Origin: Vitis vinifera
Taxonomy: Eukaryota; Streptophyta; Magnoliopsida; Vitales; Vitaceae
Reading direction: 5' to 3'
Length of the DNA stretch: 64,000 bases
Assembly: GCF_030704535.1 (NCBI RefSeq)
Contig: NC_081817.1
Span: 139,001 to 203,000, forward strand
Under the pieces are notes generated by a model. The model ran no database searches, was not told where the DNA came from, and worked only from the letters and a program-made list of their open reading frames with translations. This document shows, in pieces, positions 1-12,409 of this stretch (positions are counted from its first letter, which is position 1; the number at the start of each line of letters is the position of its first letter). Position numbers and translations under genes: made by a program.

Positions 1-720
1 TGGTCAAGAAAACCCACCTCTTACAATCACGGCTGTTGCAGCTAAATAATGAGAGCTCGACTGGAATAGAGTAAATGCAAACTCTACTGCCTTAACGATT
101 CAATTTGGGCCAATCATCATAAGCAAAAACATCAAGCCCTTTAATAAAATCAGCGTCAAATGTAAATGCATTTTGATGAATAACCATGTGCAAGAAAAGC
201 GTAAACAACAAGATTCCAAAAATAAGCTCCCGAAAATTCAATTAAAAACACACAGGCGCCGAACCCAGTAAGACCAATGTGGAGTTCTTTGGAGGAAAAA
301 GCCAAATACCAGTCAACCTCAAATCAAAAAAGTTAACAAGAACAGTTTAGAAATCTTCTTGGGGAAATTTCAGAGTTGAAAAGCCTAAGCATCATGAGGA
401 CATGACTAAGATCAGAGGAATTAAATAGTAATAATATTCATGTATATATCATCAAGTTCTCGAATCTGGAATTCTCGAAAATAAAGGAAGAAAGAAAAAC
501 TTACAGAAGGCTTGAAGATGGAATGAACCCAGCAGCGTGGATCATTTCCTGAATAAGAAAACGCAAATTGAGAGAGAAAATAATGGAGAAATATCAAGAA
601 TGGGAATGCGAAAATGATTATGAATCTCCACCTTCCCTTCTCTCCCAGATTCACACGAGATGCAGATCGTTACTCTGGATCGGAAATATCACGAAGAGAA
701 GAGGCTCTCCCTTTCTGTAT
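1..720 (-). CDS. 5' end of an unidentified gene running off the left edge
   Basis: The minus strand from about 720 downward looks like a transcript leader (pyrimidine-rich, ending in an ATG at 545-543). A short reading frame beginning MIHAAGFIPSSS follows and meets a good splice donor (GTAAGT) at 504-503. A possible next exon begins at 41 after an acceptor AG at 43-42; joined there, the frame stays open to the window edge. Too little is visible to name a product. The frame could also be non-coding 5' UTR with the true start beyond the edge. The gene lies downstream of, and on the same strand as, the glyoxalase gene. Confidence is low for coding and moderate for a transcribed 5' end. Confidence 0.3.
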
Positions 721-830
721 TTATTTATTTATTTAATTTTCTCTACTTCCCTGCTTGCTTCCGCACCAAACAGTAGTGAAGCCAACAAAAACAGATATAA
801 ATAATCAACCGCACTATGCTACGGAAATTT

Positions 831-1730
831 CGATTGGAGTTGTTCAGATATATGATGAAATCTGGACTCCCTCTTGAAACCTATGGAATTCAATGTTTAA
901 TTTCAAAACAATAAATCAACCTATAAAATAACACATCACTTATTAAGTTACCAAGTAATTAAATCTAATAAGATCATACGTAAATTATAAAATAATGAAA
1001 TCCTTAATTCAAAACAATAGGATTAAGGCCCTCTGATTGGTTTTATATTTTTCAATACCATTAGGTTAAAATTATTTTTCATGGTTCAAAAGATTTTTTT
1101 TTTTTTCTGTTAAAGAGTGGAAATTGAAATATATATATCTACTTATCATTATTAACTACCGAGTAAGGAATTTTTCTTTTTAGATATATCTAAAATCTAT
1201 AGTTCCCATTTTTTAATCCAGACCATTTTATATGTATATCAAAATTTAGATAATTGAATGAAAATGCAAACTACAAATACCAAGTACTAAGTTGCACAAT
1301 AATGTGCCCAAGGTAGGACCAAAGTGCACATGTTGCAACCCCCCTCCATATATAAAAATGCTATGGTTCCAAAACCACTGTAGAAGTTGGATATGCGTCA
1401 TCGCCTTTGTTGGGTTGAGCGGTGAACATCAACCTCGTAATGATTGAATTGATAGGTAGAGCGAGGTATTTAGGCAAATTGTTGCCTCCATTCTTTTAAG
1501 TACCGTAGCCATCGGAATTTTTGGCAATTTATGAAATACAAGCAGCATTTGCAGGCCAAAAGCAGATTACTACAAGTGGGAGATTGCAAATATTGTATCA
1601 CTCCACACAGAAAACACGAATTGCACAACCCAAGCCAAAGCAGCAATGTAATGCTACTTTCACATTATCACACACCCCGTTCATGTATATTCAAGAAGAA
1701 ACAAAATAACACGCCAAGCAGGTCCTTAGT
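831..1730. other. Intergenic DNA and 3' UTR of glyoxalase II
   Basis: AT-rich sequence without a supportable reading frame. The part nearest 1730 should be the 3' UTR of the minus-strand glyoxalase gene. Nothing else is recognisable. Confidence 0.6.
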
Positions 1731-4700
1731 TCAGCCTCTCCAGTTGTCCTTCTGCCGCCTTATCTCTTGTAGAGCATCTATGGCCGACTGGCAACCAACC
1801 CTCTCCTGTAAAAGAGGCAAAGTTCTAGTCAAGAAAGCCATATGACATATTAGACATATTGTCATGATACACTACACTTGGCTACATTATTATGCACAAG
1901 TATAAGGAATCCATTGCAATTCTGAGTCCACATTTCATGAATGCCTAGGCAGACTTGATGCATTTCATCCCCATTATGTTCTCTTCAAACACCATACAAA
2001 GGTTGCTTCAAAGGGACAAAAAAGCCTACCTGAAGCTCTGGTAGGTCAACCCGCATGAATGGGTTAGTCTCCATCTCTTCATCAATTGTTGAGGGAATGG
2101 TGGGGAGGCCAGCTTGTCGTTGATGTTGTGCCCATGACAGCTTTTGCCCCACCCTCACATTATCTGGTTCAACAGTCAGAGCAAACTGCAAGTTCTTAAC
2201 TGTGTACTGGAGAAACATAAAGAAAAGCATTACATTCCTTGAAAATGAAGGAAAAAGATATAACAGGAGAACTGCAAGTCTCTTATGATGACTATTGAAA
2301 TTAGATTGGGGTGACTGAAGTTAAAATGTCTTCCCATTTCAGAAGTTCTACTTTCCAATTTAATATCAAGTGTCACAATGCAAAAAGATCCACTTGATTT
2401 GATTTTGGGGCAAAGAAGAGCTCGTATTACACAGGAATTTGTGCTAGAAAAAAAGTCCCAATTGTAACCCTGAGTGGCATACTATTAAAACCAATGTATT
2501 TGCTATGGTCAATTCACAGGGTTTACAGAGTCATTTTATCTGTTGGCACCAAAACAAATCCAAGTAATACAGGCCAACAAAATCTGTCAATCCCACATGT
2601 GCGATCAAGTTAAGATTTTTCCCATCTCCACATACTTCGAGTGATTTGATTAAAGATGAAATTATATTACTTGCATTCATTTTACTACTACTGGGAGGAA
2701 AAACTGAATAACAGTACTTAGTTAACTGGGAAAATTCCACGATGTAAACCAGTGACTGATGGAAAAATAAATAACCAGCATCAGTTCATTCCAAACTGTT
2801 CACTATAAGTACCTTTTGCCCTTATCGAGGCGAGGGACGCTTGCTCCAACTACCACCCTTAGTCTCCCAGCCTCTTACCTCACTATATCAATATCCGGTG
2901 AGGTGTTTAAGTTGATAGTGAGGGTAGAGGAATTTTTTGATTTCCAATGCAAACAGTCATAGCCCCAAAATTTGACTCAATCTAAAGCAGTGGAAGTGCA
3001 GTCAGAGCTTATGAAGAGGGGTTGGTACGAGTTCAGTCCCATCCATATTCTCTGTGGAATTCGAACCTGAGCTCTATTTACGACCCTCTTCAAGTATAGT
3101 TGAGCTAAAGCCCTCAAGTTGTCTAGCATAAGCCTGAGGTGTATAGCACATGTTCCTCAAGGCTCTTGCTGTACACCACAATCTCGTTTACATATTAAGT
3201 GATTTGATTAAAAATGAAATTATATTACTTGCATCATTTTACCACTGTGAGGAAAAGATGAACAACAGTACTAGGTTAACTGGGAAAATTCCACTACGTG
3301 AACCAATGACTCATGGAAAAATAAATAACATCATGAATACCTGTTACTAGAGACATCTTCCATGGAATAATCTCAGACAAGTAATGCCACAATACTTTTC
3401 TTCGTCAAACAACAATAATGAGAAAACTAGAGGGTATTGTCGAATTCCAGGAATCTCCAAAATGAATGTATTAAGAATCATTTTACCTCATGGCCACAGT
3501 ATACTCTAGTTGGCTTTGGCAATGAGGCCAATGTTACACATAGCGATTGATACATCTGTTCTGCTGTGCCTTCAAAAAATTTCCCACAACCAGCAACAAA
3601 CTGCACATGCATGAAGTAACCACTATTAACTGTTTAACATCGTAACTAGCAAGTCAAAAAAGAACAAGATTTTATTACAAAGTAAAGGGATCCAGTCATT
3701 CACCAACTAAAAGCCTTCTTAAAAAATAATATAGTCCAATGTATGTTAAACTTATGTGGTTTAATAATATTCATAGCCAAAGGTGTTGCACTCAGAATGC
3801 AGTGCAAGGATGGTACCAAGATGTTCTAAGGATGACTAACTCAGACCATCCCACCTAAAGCAATTTTTTCCAGAGTTCTATCATAATGATTCACTCTCCC
3901 AAAGAGGAAAATGCAATCCCTTCCGAGACCATGTATATCTTACATAGCTCAGTTCTCTGGTTTATCTTGATGAAAATTGACTGCGGAAATCACTATGAGA
4001 TCTTTTTCTCCCTTACCAATGTGTCTCCAGTGAAAACAGCCGGGACATCTTCCTCTTTGCCTGTCACATAGTAACTTATGTGACCCCTTGTATGACTGAT
4101 GAAAGCAAGCCAGAGAGAAAAAAGTGAGACCGAAGTAATTCAGTTCAAACAATGGAACAGAAATAAGTTTACTGGAGATGCATATGCAAATAACAGGAAT
4201 CAGTTCTCTACCCAAGGTAAATTTCATATTAAAGCAAGCACAAAGTATCTATGGTTTGCATTTGCAGAAGCCCAGGAGACACATGAATATGAGAATTTAG
4301 GCCATCAAAAAACCAAACAAAAAGTAATGCTATTCTCCAAAGATACAGAGGATTAAGGCCCTGACTTTGCAAAATGTTATAAAACAGGTCACAGAGTGTA
4401 TCATAGAGACATTGGGAAGGAAAAAATTGAAACAACACAAAGAAAAGTTCATTTTTCCAAAGGGAAATTAGAAAAAGTAGTGCTAAACGTTGAGAATCAG
4501 AAAATCCAAATGGGGAAGCAAGAGAAAATTACCAAGGAGTGTGAAGAGCCAAAACGGCGAGATCAGAGCCAAGCGACAGCTTATCACCATTTTGGAGTGG
4601 ATGGGTGCAACCCTTGACGTTGTCGACAGACCCACCGTACACTTCGATTCCGGGCACCAGCTGCTTTATCTTTTCGTTTCCGCCGGCGTGATCCCTACCA

Positions 4701-5035
4701 CATATCAGCAATTAAAACAAAGAAAAAAAAATCCAACCTCCCCCCAAAAAAAAAATGGAGGAAGAAATTCAAGAACCAGTGATGGTGAGTGGTGAGGACG
4801 AGCTTGAGATGGACGCCATATTCATAAGCAGCTTGAAGAACCTTCTGGGGCTCTACTGGATCAACAACTGCTGCTTCTTTAGAACTCTCATCGATGATCC
4901 TGTAAATCAGTCAATCCCACATTTAGCCACAAACACTAACCCTAATTCACCTGTCTTTAACTTATGGCCCGAGAAATTAAATCCGTACAGGTAAGAGTAA
5001 TTGTCTTCCAAGCAAGGAACTGGGACGATCTTCAT
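1731..5035 (-). CDS. GLX2-2: Hydroxyacylglutathione hydrolase, cytosolic (glyoxalase II)
   Basis: Glyoxalase II hydrolyses S-D-lactoylglutathione to D-lactate and glutathione, the second step of methylglyoxal detoxification. Seven exons are read on the minus strand: 5035-4989, 4899-4777, 4694-4533, 4095-4017, 3600-3487, 2206-2030 and 1805-1731. All have GT-AG borders and compatible phases. They total 777 nt (258 residues), the usual length of the plant cytosolic form. The protein starts [16 protein letters not shown]. It carries the metallo-beta-lactamase metal motif THHHWDHAGG with H54, H56, D58 and H59. Further family signatures are the GHISYYVTG and [19 protein letters not shown] segments, the YCGHEYTVKNL metal/substrate region and a C-terminal KDNWRG. 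No transit peptide precedes the start, which favours the cytosol. A longer in-frame start at 5101 would add 22 residues with no family support. The fifth intron (3486-2207) is long and contains a duplicated segment. Confidence 0.95.
2639..3332. repeat. Direct duplication inside a glyoxalase II intron
   Basis: About 140 bp at 2639-2778 recurs with mismatches at 3199-3332. Both copies share AGTGATTTGATTAAA, TTATATTACTTGCAT, GTTAACTGGGAAAATTCCAC and a final GGAAAAATAAATAAC. They lie about 560 bp apart in the same intron. The spacer 2820-3140 looks unrelated, so this may be a segmental duplication or two copies of one small element. Confidence 0.7.
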
Positions 5036-5160
5036 ATCGCCAGCAAACCCTTTACAGTTGTCCGACTGATCGATCACCCTCGTTCCATTTCCATCCACCA
5101 CACAACGACCGCCGTCGAGACGTGTCCTCCCAGCAAGCTGAATCCTAGTTGGGCCGCCTG

Positions 5161-6115
5161 AACTGGGCTTCGTTCATTGGGCTAGGTGAAAACTGTTGTG
5201 TAAAACGTTTTCCTATTGTTTGGAACGTGAAACAGTTTTCGAATTTTAAAAATACCTTTTGATAAATTTTGAAAATAGTTTTCTGAGAATGTATTTTGAA
5301 AACATATTTTTTGTTAGAATAGATTTGATATGTTTTCAATTATTTTCCAGAATATGTTAGGACAATAATTAAAAATATGAAGAATATTTTAAAAAACTTA
5401 TGCGTTCTACCACATTGCATACTATTTTTATGAAAAAGGGGTCAAGAAAACTATTTTATATTTAAATTTTTAAGCAAAATTTTCTTTCCCTAAAACAATT
5501 GAGAACTACGTTCAACAACCGCTCTCAAAAACTATTTTTGAAAATATGAATTTGCAATCTTTGAAAAACAAGTAAAAAAGAACTGTTTTTATATTTGGGT
5601 TTTCATATAGAATTTTGCTTTTCCAGACAATTGAAGATTGGTTATAATAACTGACAATCTGTTTTTTAAAAACTATGGTTGTGATGTAAACGTCCTCTTG
5701 GTATTATTGTTTAGTTTGTCACATGATCTGATGCAGTTTGAAGTTGTGCCCTGATTATAGGGTTCTTGGCATCTTGATGTGTAAATTTTTTTGCTCTAAT
5801 CTTTACTCATCTCCACAATCAACTATAGAAGAGTTCCACTTCAAGCTGTTGTCATAGTTCATGCATCATTATATTGTAGTAATCTCTACACAAACCATTA
5901 TCCATGCTATCTTGCCATATGGCCATATGGGTATGTTTATGCCTGCCCCGCTGCTTCTTGGTATGCAGGTGTGAAGATGTGCTTGAAATTCATAATATAT
6001 GAGAAATAATTTTTGCCCTCCCAACTGCTTTTATATCTTCTCATTCTTCCTTTCTGCATTGGATGATCATCTGATGGAATCTTCCCATATTTGAAATTAT
6101 GATATTTCTATTTAG
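5161..6115. other. Intergenic, AT-rich upstream of glyoxalase II
   Basis: 5161-5700 is dominated by A/T runs. 5700-6115 is of more ordinary composition and resembles intron or UTR sequence next to the exon-like blocks at 6116. No reading frame or repeat is supportable here. Confidence 0.5.
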
Positions 6116-6374
6116 GCCAGAAGAGAGAGACCCTAATCCAAACAAAGCGTAACAGTGGATCTTACTCTCACGAGATTGATTTTGAGAGAAGTGGTGGTGT
6201 TATGGCGATGGGGTGAGAGTTCTCCTATTTCCAATGCTGCAATCGAGGTTACTAACTTACTATAACCAATAAATATTGATTATTCTCTAGTGCATGCTGC
6301 CAGTCTTTCCTTAATTATCACCGCTTTCAATGAATCAATAGCATCTGATGCCATCTGCTTGCCAATGGATTGAG
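6116..6374 (+). pseudogene. Two exon-like blocks of an unidentified gene, left of the Copia nest
   Basis: After an acceptor TTTAG at 6111-6115, a frame reads QKRETLIQTKRNSGSYSHE and continues to a donor (GTGAGA) at 6213. A second block after CTCTAG (6285-6290) contains a plausible segment HAASLSLIITAFNESIASDA in one frame. The phase does not join cleanly to the first block, and the frame that does join stops quickly. I cannot name the family. With the block at 18721-18790 it may be the remains of a gene split by the Copia insertions. This is inference only. Confidence 0.25.
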
Positions 6375-6386
6375 CTGACCGGTTCC

Positions 6387-6706
6387 TGTTGGTTTAAGGG
6401 TATGGAAGCAAAGGACTAACCCAAAAGAAACAAAGAACAGAATGAATAATAAGAAAAATTTATCGATTGAGGCGTGACAAGTACTATCCTTGAAATAGAT
6501 TCACCCTCCTCGAAAACAAACTCGGTGCACTAGGGTACCAGTGGTCTACTTCCATGATTCAATAGTCAGATCTTGCATTGGGTGCATTTTGTAAGCGAGA
6601 CGTGTACAACTCGGATTTTGAAAAAATACCTCTAGATAGATGAATGAAAGGCTCTCGAAGAAAGTCTCTGAAAATTTTTGGTATTAAAGAGAGTGAAAGG
6701 CGACTT
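6387..6706 (-). repeat. Outer Copia 3' LTR, first part
   Basis: This matches 18079-18400 in the same orientation: TGTTGGTTTAAGG start, the TGCACTAGGGTA block and the GGTATTAAAGAGAGTGAAAG block. It stops abruptly at the inner element's target site GACTT (6702-6706). Confidence 0.9.
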
Positions 6707-7182
6707 TGTTAGTAATTCATGTCCTCTCCATTAACACCAAAACACACAGAGGATATATGCATGTATATCAATTCGTTTATTTTATAAATCATGCCTTCAA
6801 CATTCCTGAATCAAACATACCCGTGTCCATTGTGAATTTGAAGACGGTACGGATCTTCTAAGGCTGATGGAGGGCACCACCTTTCTCTGGATTCTCTCAG
6901 GCAATGGGAGCGGGAGAGAGAGCGGTTCAGTTCTTTCAAAAGATGTGATTATCCCAAAAGACACAAGCCGAAGCCCTTTTATACCCTCCTACCTTAGGGA
7001 CCATACCCATTGGTTATTGGGCCTCACGGGCCTTAGGCCCATCATCTAAAGCCCGTGATTGCATTGGGCTCTATACATAAGGTGGCCCATACTCTTAAAA
7101 CAAACATTAAATCAAATGTCTATAATTCGAATAGCTTAATCATGAATCATTGATTAAGAATGTGTGAGTCCATATCTTAACA
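6707..7182 (-). repeat. Inner Copia 3' LTR
   Basis: 476 bp, TG...CA ends, paired with 12930-13405. A short open frame inside it (6867-7049, repeated at 13090-13272) is LTR sequence, not a gene. Confidence 0.95.
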
Positions 7183-7196
7183 ATCTCTCACTTGGA
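7183..7196 (-). promoter_or_regulatory. Polypurine tract of the inner Copia
   Basis: On the minus strand AAGTGAGAGAT directly precedes the 3' LTR, the position and composition expected of the plus-strand DNA primer. Confidence 0.75.
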
Positions 7197-7635
7197 CCAC
7201 ACATGTTACCAAACAATGTTCATGATGGTACTTTATCGAGCTCATCTTGCTATTCTATCTTAATATCCTTTAACAATCCAATCTACTAATTAAGTTAACA
7301 TAGGATTAAAGCGGCCTTCGTTAATTATAATTATAACTAGACGCAACAATGATCACAATATTAACAAAATTAGCAATATGGATCAAGTATGGATGTGTAG
7401 CATGGAAATTACATAGAATGTGATATTTAATATGTCTATTTCCAATTGGTCCTACTTTATGACTAAAAATAGTCAAATTCTACTTTCAACACTTGATACT
7501 AAACTGCTTCTGAAAGTCATCATTTCAATTCAGAGTGTTCAAATACAATAGTCTTTTAAAATCAAGGTCTGTACAGATAACACAACATAATATCACATCA
7601 AGAGAATAAACACAAAATCTAAATACAAACTCCCA

Positions 7636-10600
7636 CTATACTGGCACATCATCAATGTGTACAACACCCATATGTGTAACGTGCGCATGATATACTTTGG
7701 GTGGCAAACCCTTAGTGAGCGGATCCGCAATCATGGGGTTTGTGCTTATGTGTTCAATCGATACTTGAATACTCTGAACTCTCTCTTTCACAACCAAGAA
7801 CTTGATGTCAATGTGTTTGGACTTTGACGAACTTCGGTTGTTCTTAGAATATAATTCTGCAGCCTTATTATCACAGTTGATTCTCAATGGTTTCTCAATC
7901 CCATCAACTATTCGTAACTGAGTGACAAAATTCCGCAGCCATATCCCATGGTTTGATGCTTCGTAACAGGCTATGAATTCTGCCTCCATGGTGGAAGAAG
8001 TAATAAGTGTTTGTTTAACACTTTTCCATGAAACTGCTCCTCCAGCTAACATGAAGATGTAGCCTGAAGTGGATCTCCTACTATCAAGACATCCCGCGAA
8101 ATCGAAGTCCGAATATCCCACGATCTCTAAGTGACTTGATCTACGGTATGTGAGCATGTAATCTTTAGTTCTTTGTAAATACCGCATAACCCGTTTTGCC
8201 TTTTTCCAATGATCCATACCTGGGTTACTTAAATATATGCCTAACATTCCAACAATGTACGCAATATCCGGACGCGTACAAACTTGTGCATACATGAGAC
8301 TTCCTATTGCCGAGGCATAGGGAAATCTCTCCATATCTTTCTTCTCAAGTTCATTTTCCGGACATTGGTGCAAACTAAACTTATCGCCTTTTGCTACAGG
8401 TGTGTCTCCTAGTGCACAATTGCTCATGCCAAATCTACTCAACACCTTATCGATGTAGGCCTTTTATGATAACCCAAGTATACCTCTTGAACGATTCCTA
8501 TGGATCTATATACCCAGCACAAAAGATGCATTACCAAGATCCTTCATGTCAAATTTACTAGACAGAAATCGCTTGGTTTCATGCAAAAGTCCCACATCAC
8601 TACTTGCAAGTAGAATATCATCAACATATAACACCAAGATAATAAATTTGCTCCCATTGAACTTGAGGTATATGTATTGATCAACGGTGTTCTCCTTAAA
8701 ACCAAATGAAGTAATCACCTGATCAAACTTTCGGTACCATTGTCGGGATGCTTGCTTTAAACCATATATGGACCTTTTTAATCTGCATACAAGTTGCTTT
8801 GAATCATTAGACTCAAAGTTCTCCGGTTGCACCATGTATATTGTCTCATCAATGTTGCCATTAAGAAACGCAGTTTTAACGTCCATTTGATGTAACTCTA
8901 AATCATAATGAGCTACAAGTGTCATGATGATTCTAAAGGAGTCCTTTGATGAAACTGGTGAAAAGGTCTCCTTATAATCAATGCCTTCCTTTGGAGTGAA
9001 ACCTTTTGCAACTAGGCGTGCCATATACCTAACAATATTGCCTTTTGAATCCTGCTTGGTTTTAAAAATCCATTTACAACCAATCGGTTTTACACCTTTA
9101 GGCAACTCTACTAGGTCCCAAACACCATTGTCTTTCATTGATTTCATCTCATTCTTCATGACTTCTATCCACTTTTCAGAATCAGAACTTTGTTTGACTT
9201 GACTTACTGAAATTGAATCGTCTTCCAGACCCATGTCAAACTCATGTTCTTGGAGATATACAACATAATCATCTGAAATTGTACTTCTCATTTCTTTAGT
9301 GGATCTCCTTAGTGGCACTTGTACTTAAGGTTCTTGAGGTTGTTGAGTTACCTCTTGATGAACTTGAATCGGTTCCATAACTTGAGTAGGAGGAATCTCA
9401 GGTGTGTCTTGAATCCCTGTTATCGACTGTACATTCTGAATATTGTCATCAAACATAATATGACCATGTCTAGTCGTAATAATAGGAATATTAACAGATT
9501 TTTCTTCAAAGACCACCTTTCTTAATGACTCTCTCCCACTTAACTCAACATCCTCAATGAACTTAGCATTGCCCGTTTCAAAGAAGGATCTAGTTGAGGG
9601 ATCATAAAATTTGAAACCTCTCGACCTCTCAGAATACCCTACAAAGTAGCAGCTCACTGTTCTGGAGTCCAATTTCTTTTCATTTGGCTTGTAAGGCCTA
9701 GCTTCAGTTGGACAACCCCAGACATGCAAGTGCCTAATACTAGGTTTCTTGCTAGTCCATAACTCATATGGGGTTTTGGCTACTGCTTTGCTTGGTACTC
9801 TATTTAAAATATAAACTGCAGTTTTAATGGCTTCGCCCCAAAGTGATTCTGGTAAGGTGGAATGACTGATCATACTTCTTACCATATCCTTAAGAGTACG
9901 GTTTCGCCTCTCTGCTACACCATTTTGGCTCAGAGTCCCTGGCATGGTGTATTGAGGAACGATACCACACTCCATCAAATATTTGGCGAATGGCCCTGGA
10001 CGTTGTTCTCCGGATCCGTCATATCTACCATAATATTCACTTCCACAGTCAGATCTGACGACTTTTATTTTCTTGCTTAGTTGGTTCTCAACTTCAGCTT
10101 TGAAATTCTTGATCACATCCAATGACTGAGACTTTTCATGAATCAAATAAAGATAGCCATAACGCGAGTAATCGTCAATGAAAGTGATAAAATATTGTTT
10201 TCCATTCCATGAAGGGGTAGGAAATGGACCACAAATGTCTGTATGTATCAATTCCAAGACGTCACTGCACCTATTGGCATTCTTTTTCTTCATATTTGTT
10301 TGTTTTCATTTAATGCACTCTATACAGACTTGAAAGTCTGAGAAATCAAGTGGATCGAGAATTCCATCTGACACAAGTCTTTGTATTCGTTGATTTGAAA
10401 TATGACCCAAACACTTGTGCCATAACATTGATGAATTCTCATTCATTAATTTTCGCTTAATGCCATAATTACTTGAATGCAAGGTTTCATTTCCATTAGT
10501 GGCCTTTATGTTCAATTTATATAGTTTGTCTGTTAGACTACCTGTACCAATAATATTTGAATTTAGATAAAGACTAACCATTCCATTTCCAAATGAACAA

Positions 10601-11747
10601 CAATATCCAAATTTGTCCAAACATGAAACAGAAATTAAATTCCGTCTAAACGACGGTACTACAAAAGTCTCTTCCAAATCCAATGTACATCCAGAGTCTA
10701 ACTGTAATCTGAAAAGACCAATAGCCTTGACTGTAGCCTTGTTGCCATTTCCCACATAGATGTATTTTTCACCATCAGTTGGCATTTGGCTCCTTAGGCA
10801 ACCTGCCCAGTGACACTTATGTGAGTAGTTACACCCGTATCTATCCACCAAGTGTCAGTAGGCACTACAACTAAATTAATTTTTGAACAAACAAAGTTGA
10901 TAAGTGTACCTTTCTTTTCACGCCAAACAGCGTATTTGGTACATGTCTTCTTCATATGACCAACCTTCTTGCAAAAGAAACAAGTGATCTCCTTATCTTG
11001 TTTCTTTTGCTTCTTTTGCTTTAATGTCCTAGAAACTGCAGTTTGTTTTCCTTTATTGTCCCTCTTTCTTTTCTTATTGGTACCAAATCCCTGAGATGTG
11101 GAAGCCAAGTGAGCACTTTTTATTTTTTCTTGCTTCAATCTCTCCTTCTCTTGCACACATTGAGCAATAAGCTCATTCAAAGTCCATTTTTCCTTTTGTG
11201 TATTGTAACTGATTTTGAATGGACTAAATTGTGTAGGTAGAGAGATCAAGACCAAGTGCACGAGTATGTCTTCCGACAACTCTAACTTTAGTGTCTTGAG
11301 TCTTGTCACAAGATTAGACATTTCCATAATGTACTCCCTGATATTCTCTTTTCCTTTATACCGCATAGAGACAAGCTTACTAAGAATAATGCTTGTCTCA
11401 ACCTTTTCGTTTGCAGCGAATCGGTTTGCTATCTAGTCCAAGAATGCCTTGGCTTGGGTTTCCTCAGGTATTGCACCCCTTATTGCTTCTGAAATTGAGT
11501 GCTTCATAATCATTAGACTCATACGATTGGATCGCTCCCATTTTTCCATAGTAGACCTTTGCTCAGCAGTGCTGACACTAGTAAGATCTGAGGGGCGATC
11601 CTCCCTTAATGCAAAGTCTAAATCCATGCACCCGAGCACAATTATAACGTGCTCTTTCCATTTCTTGAAGTTTGTGCCATTAAGCACAGGAATGTTATTA
11701 ACATTTGCAGATATAGAATATGTTGAATTCATAATAATAAAGCTCAC
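7636..11747 (-). pseudogene. Inner Copia gag-pol, broken
   Basis: Gag runs from 11747 and carries the zinc knuckle CFFCKKVGHMKKTC near 10960. The protease motif WIDTG is near 10860. The pre-integrase LWHKCLGHIS is near 10420. Integrase (10293-9325) has [11 protein letters not shown] and [11 protein letters not shown] as its D-D-E positions. RT (9318-8506) has YVDD. RNase H (8445-7636) has the YSDFDFAGC and STMEAEFIAC motifs. Breaks seen: in-frame stops at 11433-11435, just after 10306, at about 9325, near 8506 and near 8463, plus a frameshift near 10800 between protease and the following segment. All segments before the frameshift share one frame, and all after it share another. It encodes the usual Copia polyprotein but cannot make it. 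Confidence 0.95.
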
Positions 11748-12231
11748 AATCAGTCACATAAGCATCATACATACATGAAAAATAACATCATATAAAATAC
11801 CTAGCACAAACATTAATATTCAGTCTTTGGACAAAAATATTAACTTGTTATTGGTATCCTTATACAAAATTAATTCATAAATATTGACAATAAAACCGAA
11901 AAAAATATGTTTGTCTTTGGACTAACATATCGAATGCAAGATAAACATTATATGTCATATATTTATGATTTCTTTATTTATTATCATATATAAAAAAAAA
12001 TCTTCCTTTAGGCCGATTATTTTATACAATAATACCATGTTTCATACTTCAAAATGAATAAAATTATGTAATATAAGTCACTTTGGCAACAAATATATAG
12101 ATAATCTATTCAATTTGAAGCGTTAAACATAAACGCAACAAGAAATAATAAATTCTAGAAAAAGAATACGAAAAATTCATCAAAACTATAAATTTATAAT
12201 AGTACAAAATTCATAAATGAATATAAGAGTC
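11748..12231. other. AT-rich part of the inner Copia leader
   Basis: Non-coding, AT-rich sequence between gag and the tRNA-like block. No frame or repeat could be supported. Confidence 0.6.
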
Positions 12232-12296
12232 CCATAGGTGCCTAGTTGGTCAAGCATAAGGTTTTACAATCTTGTGGTCGTGGGTTCGAAGCCCAT

Positions 12297-12356
<60 letters not shown>
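12232..12356 (+). mobile_element. tRNA-like (SINE-like) block with a 57-T tail in the Copia leader
   Basis: On the plus strand GTGCCTAGTTGGTCAAGC resembles a tRNA A box. GTGGGTTCGAAGCCC, some 45 bp further on, resembles a B box (GGTTCGANNCC). A pure run of 57 T (12300-12356) follows at once and would act as a polymerase III terminator. CCCATAGGT flanks the block on both sides (12232-12240 and 12292-12300). No clear target duplication is visible. It is antisense to the Copia transcript, in which the tail reads as poly(A). A short tRNA-derived SINE is the most likely origin; a degenerate tRNA is the alternative. Confidence 0.45.
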
Positions 12357-12359
<3 letters not shown>

Positions 12360-12409
12360 GCCATTCATGGCATTGGCAGCAACAGCATGCCGCCTAAAAT
12401 GGCGGCTTA

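Noticed and set aside
12238-12300. A functional tRNA gene
   Set aside because: The A and B box motifs are present, but I could not build a full acceptor stem and anticodon arm. A SINE-like remnant fits better.
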